From Oscillospiraceae bacterium (GTDB taxonomy: Bacteria > Bacillota > Clostridia > Oscillospirales > Oscillospiraceae): a stretch of DNA of 46,709 nucleotides. The DNA is taken from NCBI GenBank assembly GCA_017412585.1, contig JAFPXK010000033.1, positions 1-46,709 on the forward strand, in the 5' to 3' direction. Positions 23,059-30,034 of this stretch are shown here, piece by piece (position 1 is the stretch's first letter; every line of letters begins with the position of its first letter). A model generated the notes under the pieces. The model saw nothing but the letters and a program-made list of their open reading frames with translations. It searched no databases and was not told the DNA's origin. The position numbers and the translations under genes are program-made.

Positions 23059-23817
23059 ATGAACGAATTTATTTACGCCGGAAAGCACCTTTTGACCTTC
23101 TCGGTGGCGCAGCATGAGCACGATACGTGGGAGTTCATCTACTGCACCAGCGGCGAGGGCGTGCTGGATTTCGCGGATGGTTCTCTGCCCTACCGGGAGG
23201 GGGACATCGCGCTGATTCCGCCCCACACACCCCACACCAACCAGAGCCAGGGGGGCTTCACCAACATTCATATCAACGTCGGCAACCCCACGTTCTCCTT
23301 CCAGGCGCCCACGCTGGTGAGGGACGACTCCAACGGCTTTATCCGCAATGCGTTTCAGGCCGCATTTTTCCTTTACAGCGAGTCGCACCAGCAGCAGACT
23401 TCCCTGCTGAACGCCTACGGCAACGTGATCGTGTGCCATCTGGCGGCCCACAGCTCCGAGCAGAAGCTCAGCACCGTGACGCGGGAGATCCGCAGCAATA
23501 TCATCAACAACTATCCGGACTGCAACTATGAGCTGGACGCCTATCTCCACTCGCTGCCCTTCAACTACGACTATCTGCGCAAGCTGTTCAAGAAGGAGAT
23601 GGGGGTGACGCCCCACAAGTTCCTGATGGACATCCGGCTGCAGACGGCGGCGGAGACGTTGGAATCGGACTACGGCGACGCCTCCAGCATCTCGGAGGTG
23701 GCCCGGATGTGCGGCTTCCGGGAGCCGCTGTACTTCTCCCGGGTGTTCAAGACCCGGTTCGGGGTCTCCCCCACCGCGTACCAGCGCCACGGCGCAGGCG
23801 GCGAGGAGGAAGCGTAA
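23059..23817 (+). CDS. AraC-family transcriptional regulator of the pectin operon
   Basis: This 252-residue protein has an N-terminal cupin sensor domain (about 1-140; EHDTWEFIYCTSGEGVLDF, YREGDIALIPPHTPHTN) and a C-terminal double helix-turn-helix (about 150-245; YLRKLFKKEMGVTPHKFLMD, ISEVARMCGFREPLYFSRVFKTRFGVSP). The ATG at 23059 is preceded by AAGGAG at 8 nt. It is transcribed away from the GH4-led operon and converges on the GH105 gene, leaving only 4 nt between stops. From position it probably activates one or both pectin operons in response to a uronate-derived ligand. Confidence 0.92.
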   Translation: MNEFIYAGKHLLTFSVAQHEHDTWEFIYCTSGEGVLDFADGSLPYREGDIALIPPHTPHTNQSQGGFTNIHINVGNPTFSFQAPTLVRDDSNGFIRNAFQAAFFLYSESHQQQTSLLNAYGNVIVCHLAAHSSEQKLSTVTREIRSNIINNYPDCNYELDAYLHSLPFNYDYLRKLFKKEMGVTPHKFLMDIRLQTAAETLESDYGDASSISEVARMCGFREPLYFSRVFKTRFGVSPTAYQRHGAGGEEEA

Positions 23818-23821
23818 AGGC

Positions 23822-24946
23822 TCAGCCCAGGCGCTTGATCTCGGTGTAGGCCAGGATGAAGGGGGCCACGCCCTTGGCGTCGTTCTCCACCACCGGCTCG
23901 GAGATGTAATACTCGTAGGAGCCGTCACGGCGGCGGTTGTTCTCCGGGCCAAGGCCCGCCACAAGGCAGATGCCGCCCAGATTCAGATTGCCATCGGTAA
24001 AGGACAAATATTTCTCCACGATGCCGCGGAAGGTCTTCTGGCCTTGCGCGGCATATTCCTTGCCCAGCACGCCCAGGCGGGCGCCCTTGAGCATGGCGTA
24101 GGCGATCATGCAGGAGCCGCTGGTCTCCAGATAGTTGCCATCGCGGCCGCACTGGTCCACCACCTGCCAATACATGCCGGTTTCCTCGTCGGCATAGCGG
24201 CGGACGCCGGCCATCAGCTCCACGAAAATGGCGCGGAGGCGGTCATTATCCTCCCCGGCGGGAACGATCTCCATCAGATCCGCCAGAGCGACAGCGAACC
24301 AGCCTATGCTGCGGAGCCAGAAGTTGCGGCTGCGGCCGGTGACGGGGTCCGCCCAGAAGGCGGTGCGGCTGGCGTCGTAGCCGTGGTAATAGAGGCCCTT
24401 TTCCTCGTCGAACATCCTGGCGCGGACCGTCTCCACCTGGCGCAGGATATCGGAGAAGTCGCCGGAGCCGAAATGGCGCTCATACAGGGCGTAGAAGGGC
24501 TGGGCCATATACAGGCCGTCCAGCCAGACCTGGTTGGGGTAAATCTGCTTATGCCAGAAGTTGCCCTCCACGGTGCGGGGCTGGCGCAGGAGCTGACCGC
24601 GCAGCACGTCGGCGGCCTTGCGGTATTTCTCCTTATGGGTCTTTTCATAGAGGGCGAAGAGAACGCGGCCCTCGTTGACGTCGTCCAGATTGTACTTGCT
24701 CTCGTCGTAGGTGAGGATAGCGCCGTCCTCGGCCACGAAATGGTCGATGAAATGCTCGGCAAAGTCGAAATAGCGGCCATCACCGGTGATCTCCGCCATG
24801 GAGAGCAGGGCGGTGATCATGCAGCCGTCGATGTAGTTCCAGTCCGCCGGCTTACCCTGGCGGATTTTCTCTACGTTCCAGACGGTGCGCTCCGGGGTGG
24901 ATTCCCGGATGAGCCGCAGGACATAATCGTCAATCTGCTGATACAT
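23822..24946 (-). CDS. GH105 unsaturated galacturonyl/rhamnogalacturonyl hydrolase (YteR-like)
   Basis: This 374-residue (alpha/alpha)6-barrel enzyme removes the unsaturated uronic residue from lyase-generated pectin oligosaccharides, yielding the substrate for KduI. Asp143 in VWLDGLYMAQPF aligns with the catalytic Asp143 of YteR, and Asp88 in YNLDDVNEGR with its partner. There is no signal peptide. The ribosome binding site GAGGAG overlaps the end of the GH28 gene, whose stop lies 2 nt before this ATG. It is the last gene of the uptake operon. Confidence 0.94.
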   Translation of the reverse strand: MYQQIDDYVLRLIRESTPERTVWNVEKIRQGKPADWNYIDGCMITALLSMAEITGDGRYFDFAEHFIDHFVAEDGAILTYDESKYNLDDVNEGRVLFALYEKTHKEKYRKAADVLRGQLLRQPRTVEGNFWHKQIYPNQVWLDGLYMAQPFYALYERHFGSGDFSDILRQVETVRARMFDEEKGLYYHGYDASRTAFWADPVTGRSRNFWLRSIGWFAVALADLMEIVPAGEDNDRLRAIFVELMAGVRRYADEETGMYWQVVDQCGRDGNYLETSGSCMIAYAMLKGARLGVLGKEYAAQGQKTFRGIVEKYLSFTDGNLNLGGICLVAGLGPENNRRRDGSYEYYISEPVVENDAKGVAPFILAYTEIKRLG

Positions 24947-24948
24947 AG

Positions 24949-26514
24949 TCAGTTCTCCTCGATAAATCCGTCTTTTGCAATATCCTCATAGTGGTTGGCG
25001 ATGAGGCCGTCGCCGTCGGCGCCGGTGACCGTCACGTTCTTGATGCGGATGTGCTTCACGTTATCCAGGTACAGGCCCAGGCGGCAGCGGGGCTTGGCGA
25101 AGTTCTCCATGATGGGGATGCCGGGCTGGGCGTCGGGCTTGAAGCCGATGTTGACATTGCGGAACTCCACCGCCTCGATGGGGGACTCGGGCAGGCCGTC
25201 GATATAGCAGGCGGCCACCTCCGCGTTGGTGCAGTCGATATTGATGAAGTGGAACCGGCCCATGCGGGGGGTGCGGTCGTCCACCGGGAGATGCTCACGG
25301 GACCAGACGTACTCGCTCTCCCGGTCAGGGTCGCAGCAGTTGTACCACAGGTTGACGGCGATGGGGGTCAGCACGCCGTCCATGCGGATATTGTGGAAGG
25401 ACACGTTGTCGATCCAGCAGTTCTTGCCCCGGCCGCGGCGGGACTTGATGCGCAGGCCGCGGTCGGTGCCGTGGAAGACGCAGTGGGACACGCTCAAATT
25501 GCGGACGCCGGCGCCGATCTCGCTGCCCAGGGTGACGGCGCCGTGGCCGAACTCCATGAGGCAGTTGCGGATGGTGTGATGGTCGGCGGGGCGATTCAGC
25601 TTGCTGCCCAGCTCGATCTTGCCGGACTTGATGGCGATGCAGTCGTCGCCCACGGTGAAGCGGCAGCCGATGATCTCCACGCCGTCGCAGGACTCGGGGT
25701 CGCAGGCGTCGGTGTTGGGGCTGACCTTGGGGGCGGTGATGGCCACGTCGTAGATGCCCACGTTCTTGGAATAATAGGGATGGAGCTGCCAGGAGGGGGA
25801 GTTGCACCCCAGGACGCCGTGAAGATTCACGTTCTGGCAGCGGTTGAAGAACATCAGGCGGGGACGGGCGGCGGGAAAGTCCTTGAAGCCCTCCCACCAA
25901 TGGCCGCCCTGGCCGTTGCCGTCGATGGTGCCGGGGCCCACGATGGTGATGTCCTCGGCGTACTCGGCGGTGATGAGGGACTGGTACATGGCCTTGGTCT
26001 CCCCCTCGAAGCCGCCGAAGAACACTTCCTTATCCCCATCCGGGACGGAGCCGGGTATGATGGGGTATTTCTCCCGCTCCGGGGAGCCCAGGATGGTGGC
26101 TCCCTGGGCCAGCTCCAGGGTGATATGGCTCTTGAGGAACAGGGGCAGGCTCAGATAGGTGCCCGCCGGGAACAGCAGACGGCCCTGGGGGGGCAGGCAG
26201 TTGATGGCGGTCTGGATGGCCTGGGTATCGTCATGGACGCCGTCGCCCACGGCGCCGAAGGAGCGCACGTCCACCACGCAGCGCTCGGGCTTGGTGGTGA
26301 AGGTATAGGCGGCCTCCAGATAGTCGCCCCGGGCGATGACGGTATAGGTGGTGTCGGGGGTCAGGCCGAAGAGGGAGAACACGTTGGTCTCGCACTGGCG
26401 GATCTCCTGGTCGTCCAGGTATATGGTGAATTTCTCCGGGGCGTAGTAGGGCGCACGATTGACCAGTTCAAGGCACGCGGAAGTGGCGCCGGAAAACAGA
26501 AGTTGCAAATTCAT
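24949..26514 (-). CDS. GH28 polygalacturonase, cytoplasmic, with N-terminal fibronectin-like domain
   Basis: This 521-residue protein joins an N-terminal beta-sandwich (about 1-76, ending LTPDTTYTVIARGDYLEAAY) to a right-handed beta-helix GH28 domain opening VDVRSFGAVGDGVHDDTQAIQ. GH28 signatures are present: NTD at 267-269, DDCIAIKSG with the Asp290-Asp291 pair, GHG at 323-325, and RIK at 355-357. No signal peptide is seen, so it probably acts as an exo-enzyme on imported oligogalacturonides. The ATG overlaps the upstream gene's stop (TAATG). The open frame continues to 26979 but that part lies in the neighbouring gene. Confidence 0.95.
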   Translation of the reverse strand: MNLQLLFSGATSACLELVNRAPYYAPEKFTIYLDDQEIRQCETNVFSLFGLTPDTTYTVIARGDYLEAAYTFTTKPERCVVDVRSFGAVGDGVHDDTQAIQTAINCLPPQGRLLFPAGTYLSLPLFLKSHITLELAQGATILGSPEREKYPIIPGSVPDGDKEVFFGGFEGETKAMYQSLITAEYAEDITIVGPGTIDGNGQGGHWWEGFKDFPAARPRLMFFNRCQNVNLHGVLGCNSPSWQLHPYYSKNVGIYDVAITAPKVSPNTDACDPESCDGVEIIGCRFTVGDDCIAIKSGKIELGSKLNRPADHHTIRNCLMEFGHGAVTLGSEIGAGVRNLSVSHCVFHGTDRGLRIKSRRGRGKNCWIDNVSFHNIRMDGVLTPIAVNLWYNCCDPDRESEYVWSREHLPVDDRTPRMGRFHFINIDCTNAEVAACYIDGLPESPIEAVEFRNVNIGFKPDAQPGIPIMENFAKPRCRLGLYLDNVKHIRIKNVTVTGADGDGLIANHYEDIAKDGFIEEN

Positions 26515-27158
26515 TATGATTTCTTTCCTTTGGCACTGATTTTGGCGTCGGCCACCATTTGGCGGAAGAGACGCTTCATAGTGATGAAAAGCAGGTCGAA
26601 GCCGGTATAGAAGATACCGAACAGGATGGGCTCCACGCCTATGGGGGGCATGGAGGTTTTGAAAAGGGCCATGAGGGCCATGTTGAGAAGAGTGTAGAAC
26701 ACGTCCACGCACAGCAGCAAGAGGACGGCGTAGACAATATTTAGCGGGAAGGTGTAATACTTTTTCTGGGGGAACATCATCCACCGGTCGTTGGCGGTGG
26801 GCGTTTTGGCGAAGTAGCGCAGGATGCTGTTGGTGAGTACGTCGGTGACCACGCCCAGGACGATGCCGAACACCACCATCAGATCCAGCCGGGCGCCGAT
26901 ATAGGCGCTGAGACCCCAGAACACAAAGAAACAGACCGAACCGGCAAACCACATCTTTACGAGGATCGCCTTGGCCCAATCCGCCAGGCGCAGCTTGGGG
27001 CCGGAGAGATACTGCCGCAGCTCCTCCTCGGACACTACGGGAGAGTTGCTCTCATCTGCGTTTACCAGGTCGTCAACTGCGTTGGTATGAAGTTTGTAGT
27101 ACTCGGCGGTGGCCTTGATATCGTCACGCGCCGCCGCCTTTTTCTTCTTCGATGCCAT
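26514..27158 (-). CDS. Four-helix membrane protein of unknown function in the pectin uptake operon
   Basis: This 214-residue protein has a lysine-rich start (MASKKKKAAARDD), a polar stretch to about residue 60, and four hydrophobic segments (about 63-87, 91-113, 137-166, 174-194), ending in a basic tail. I do not recognise a family. It follows a strong intercistronic hairpin and is translationally coupled to the GH28 gene. It is one of four small four-segment membrane proteins flanking the second MsmK-type ATPase, so an accessory role in oligosaccharide import is plausible but unproven. Confidence 0.8.
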   Translation of the reverse strand: MASKKKKAAARDDIKATAEYYKLHTNAVDDLVNADESNSPVVSEEELRQYLSGPKLRLADWAKAILVKMWFAGSVCFFVFWGLSAYIGARLDLMVVFGIVLGVVTDVLTNSILRYFAKTPTANDRWMMFPQKKYYTFPLNIVYAVLLLLCVDVFYTLLNMALMALFKTSMPPIGVEPILFGIFYTGFDLLFITMKRLFRQMVADAKISAKGKKS

Positions 27159-27171
27159 ATTCTTATCCTTG

Positions 27172-27202
27172 GGTCCGGGAGGCTGCCACAGCCTCCCGGA
27201 CC
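27172..27202. other. Strong 14-bp intercistronic hairpin
   Basis: GGTCCGGGAGGCTG pairs perfectly with CAGCCTCCCGGACC around CCA, between the stop at 27222 and the next start at 27158. No T run follows on the minus strand, so it likely protects the upstream mRNA segment or tunes read-through to the hydrolase genes. Confidence 0.6.
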
Positions 27203-27221
27203 ATATAGGTTTTGATGGGGA

Positions 27222-27788
27222 TCAGTCCTCGCCGGAGATGTCGATGGCACCCAGCTTGCCGTAGTCCTCCACGGTGACGGAGGTGTTGATCTTGCGCAGC
27301 AGCTTGGTGTACAGGGGCATCAGCAGGATCAGCGCCACGCCGATGCACTCCACGATAATGTGGTCCATGAGCATGTTATACGCCTTGGCGATATACTCGG
27401 TGCTCTTGTCCAGCTTGATGGGGTTATCGGCACGGTTGATGGCATTCTCGATGAGGCCCATATAGTGCACGTCGCAGAAGATGATCACGGCGAACATGCA
27501 GAACATGACGATCACCATCACCAGCACCGGCTTTTTGCGGCGGGGGAAGGCATTGAGGAAGCAGACCAGCGACAGCAGCGAGAACAGCATGGTCGCAAAG
27601 CCGCACAGACCCATGCCGGGGCCCTGAATCTTGGCGGTGGTGTTGGAGATGTAGGTCAGGTTCAGAGAATAGATGAGGAAGGCCACCACCAGGGCCACCA
27701 GGGCGATGATGGAGGGACGGCGCTTCAGAGCCACGAAGAACTTGCGGAGGAACTCCGGCATTTTGGCGTTGGTATTCTTGGCACTCAT
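27222..27788 (-). CDS. Four-helix membrane protein of unknown function
   Basis: This 188-residue protein begins with a basic amphipathic stretch (MPEFLRKFFVALKRRP) and has four hydrophobic segments (about 27-45, 59-80, 87-106, 143-160). Between the third and fourth lies a polar loop of about 35 residues, ENAINRADNPIKLDKSTEY. The ATG overlaps the end of the ATPase gene by 4 nt (ATGA), so the two are translationally coupled. No family recognised. Coupling to an importer ATPase suggests it belongs to the transport complex. Confidence 0.8.
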   Translation of the reverse strand: MSAKNTNAKMPEFLRKFFVALKRRPSIIALVALVVAFLIYSLNLTYISNTTAKIQGPGMGLCGFATMLFSLLSLVCFLNAFPRRKKPVLVMVIVMFCMFAVIIFCDVHYMGLIENAINRADNPIKLDKSTEYIAKAYNMLMDHIIVECIGVALILLMPLYTKLLRKINTSVTVEDYGKLGAIDISGED

Positions 27789-28873
27789 GCGTTCTCCTCC
27801 TTTCTGATGGCGACTCCGGTTTCCTTATCAAAGAAGTGCTTGCGGCTGAAGGAGACGCTGATGTTGTCGCCCTCCTTGTAGTCGCACCAGCCACGGAGCT
27901 TGGCGGAAATCTTGTTGCTGGCGGCCTCGCTGTGGCCGATATGGCCGTGGACCAGGGTGTTCATGCCCAGGTTCTCGTTGGAATACACGGTCATGGCGAT
28001 ATCGCCGCCGGCCTGTACGTCCTCGGGACGGACGCCCAGGTCGATCTCCTTGCCGGCGTAGGGGGCCAGAACGGCCTTCTCCTCGGCGGTGAGGGGGACG
28101 GTGAAGCCCTTGCCCTCCAGATGATCGGCACGAACGGTGACGTCGAAGAAGTTCATGGGCGGCAGACCGATGAAGCTGGCCACAAACTTATTGGCGGGCT
28201 TATCGTACAGCTCGATGGGGGTGCCCACCTGCTGGACGTGGCCCATGGACATGCAGACGATACGGTCAGCCAGGGTCAGAGCCTCGGTCTGGTCGTGGGT
28301 GACGTACAGCATGGTGGCCTTCAGCCGCTTGTGCAGCAGCAGGATCTCACGGCGAGTGGCGCCGCGGAGCTTGGCGTCCAGGTTGCTGAGGGGCTCGTCA
28401 AACAGGAAGACCTTGGGGTTGCGGACGATGGAACGGCCCATTGCCACGCGCTGACGCTGGCCGCCGGAAAGCTGGGAGGGCTTCTTGTTCAGCTGGCTGG
28501 TCAGGCCCAGGATCTCGGCTGCGGCGAGAACCTTCTTGTGGATAACGTTGGGATTCTCCTTGCGCAGGGTCAGGGAGAAGGCCATGTTTTCATAGATGGT
28601 CATGTGGCCATACAGTGCGTAGTTCTGGAACACCATGGCCATATCGCGGTCCTTGGCGGGGGCGGAGGTGATGTCCTTGCCGTCCAGCAGCAGCTTACCG
28701 GCGGAGATATCCTCCAGGCCGGCAATCATGCGCAGGGTGGTGGACTTACCGCAGCCGGAAGGGCCCACGAGAACGATCAGCTCGCCGTCCTTGACGTCAA
28801 GATTGAAGTCAAAAACCGCCTGAACGTTATTGTCGTAGATCTTGTCTACATGCTGGATATTCAGCGTTGCCAT
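27785..28873 (-). CDS. msmK: ABC transporter ATPase, MsmK/UgpC type (second copy)
   Basis: This 362-residue importer ATPase has Walker A (VGPSGCGKSTTLRM), LSGGQRQRVAMGRS, Walker B (VFLFDEPLSNLD), YVTHDQTEAL and a C-terminal TOBE region. It resembles the ATPase at 20433-21512 but differs throughout, so this is not a recent duplication. It lies in the same operon as the LplBC permeases and binding protein and is the natural partner for them. It is framed by two small membrane proteins on each side. Confidence 0.94.
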   Translation of the reverse strand: MATLNIQHVDKIYDNNVQAVFDFNLDVKDGELIVLVGPSGCGKSTTLRMIAGLEDISAGKLLLDGKDITSAPAKDRDMAMVFQNYALYGHMTIYENMAFSLTLRKENPNVIHKKVLAAAEILGLTSQLNKKPSQLSGGQRQRVAMGRSIVRNPKVFLFDEPLSNLDAKLRGATRREILLLHKRLKATMLYVTHDQTEALTLADRIVCMSMGHVQQVGTPIELYDKPANKFVASFIGLPPMNFFDVTVRADHLEGKGFTVPLTAEEKAVLAPYAGKEIDLGVRPEDVQAGGDIAMTVYSNENLGMNTLVHGHIGHSEAASNKISAKLRGWCDYKEGDNISVSFSRKHFFDKETGVAIRKEENA

Positions 28874-28888
28874 ATCGTTCTCCCTCCT

Positions 28889-29377
28889 TTACGCGGCCTT
28901 GGATTCCAGGGTGGCCAGGTGGCCAGCCAGGGCGCGGCTGCGGATGATGCCCACCACGGCGCCGGCGAACAGGCAGGCGGCGGACAGCACCAGATACAGC
29001 ACCGTGCGGATAAACTGGGCGGTGCCCATGACCACGATGGCCTGCTCCTGAATGGTGACCGTGGCGGCATGGGCGCGCATGGGATAGATGAAGATGCGCG
29101 CCAGCTGAATGACGCCCAGGATGATCATCGCATAGGAATAGCCGATTTTATAGTTCTTGACGCCCTCAGAGGAGAGGAACGCAGCAAGCATGAAAACCAG
29201 GTTATAGAGAATAGAGGCGCCGATGAGGATGTTGTAGTACCAGGAGCCCACGTCGCTCTCATAGATGCTGATGAAGTAGAACACATTGAACAGAATGGCC
29301 AGCAGCGCCAGGCCGGAGGCCGTGGTGTTCTTGGTGTAGCGCATCCGGTCCAGCCGAATGTTCTTATCCTCGTTCAT
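28889..29377 (-). CDS. Four-helix membrane protein of unknown function
   Basis: This 162-residue protein has four hydrophobic segments (about 19-38, 48-69, 79-98, 122-145), a short charged N-terminus (MNEDKNIRLDRMRYTKN) and a polar C-terminal tail. The start overlaps the preceding gene's stop by 4 nt and the stop lies 15 nt before the ATPase start. I recognise no family. Location and coupling are the only clues to a role in transport. Confidence 0.8.
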   Translation of the reverse strand: MNEDKNIRLDRMRYTKNTTASGLALLAILFNVFYFISIYESDVGSWYYNILIGASILYNLVFMLAAFLSSEGVKNYKIGYSYAMIILGVIQLARIFIYPMRAHAATVTIQEQAIVVMGTAQFIRTVLYLVLSAACLFAGAVVGIIRSRALAGHLATLESKAA

Positions 29378-29964
29378 GCCGCAGCCCCCTTTCCTTGCGC
29401 CAGAAGCGCCGCTTCTTCCTTCATGAGCTTCACCTTCCAGACGGCGCAGGCCACCAGGCAGACGGAGACCAGAAGGGAAATGCCGAACACCAGATAGTGA
29501 ACGTCAAACCAGAACGTGGACTCCGTGTAGGCGGTCTTCCACATTTCGGCGTGAGCCTTCAGCGCCTCAAAGTCGACGCGCAGGAAGCGCTCCTTGAAGG
29601 CCTCGATGTACATGTGGCCCCAGATGGCCACGTAGCAATTTGCCGCGGCAAACAGGCCGATGGGAATATAGTTGCCGATGTAATATCTCCGTCTCACATG
29701 CGTGTTCGTGATGAACAGGAGGCAGGCGAGCAGGATCAGGACGATGCTGTAGCTAAGGAAAATGCTGTTGAAGCTCTGCATGTTATAGTAGACGATGGAT
29801 CCCGGCACGTCGGTCTGGGTCAGGTCGTTGGGGTTACGCATCGTCGAATACAGCGTGTCGTACAAATCGGTCATGATACCGAGCGCATACAGGAACGTGA
29901 GCACGCTGGAGAAAATCGCCAACAAGCAAAGGAGCTTTTGCAGTTTTAATTGTTTCTTATACAT
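29374..29964 (-). CDS. Four-helix membrane protein of unknown function
   Basis: This 196-residue protein has hydrophobic segments at about 10-31, 66-86, 95-116 and 155-176. A loop between the first two (DLYDTLYSTMRNPNDLTQTD) and one between the third and fourth, of about 38 residues, may face outside. GGGAGG precedes the ATG at 29964. It follows the binding-lipoprotein gene after a hairpin-bearing gap of 70 nt. Unrecognised family. Confidence 0.8.
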   Translation of the reverse strand: MYKKQLKLQKLLCLLAIFSSVLTFLYALGIMTDLYDTLYSTMRNPNDLTQTDVPGSIVYYNMQSFNSIFLSYSIVLILLACLLFITNTHVRRRYYIGNYIPIGLFAAANCYVAIWGHMYIEAFKERFLRVDFEALKAHAEMWKTAYTESTFWFDVHYLVFGISLLVSVCLVACAVWKVKLMKEEAALLAQGKGAAA

Positions 29965-29991
29965 TCTGACCTCCCTGCTGCGGGGTACCCC

Positions 29992-30017
29992 GCCCGGGAG
30001 AGCTCACTCTCCCGGGC
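29992..30017. other. Hairpin just after the binding-protein gene
   Basis: GCCCGGGAGAG pairs with CTCTCCCGGGC around CTCA, 18 nt beyond the stop of the solute-binding lipoprotein gene; a GCGGGGTACCCCGC palindrome adjoins it. Such structures after binding-protein genes often stabilise the upstream mRNA and lower expression of the downstream genes, which would suit the need for excess binding protein. Confidence 0.6.
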
Positions 30018-30034
30018 AGGTGAACCCGATTCGA

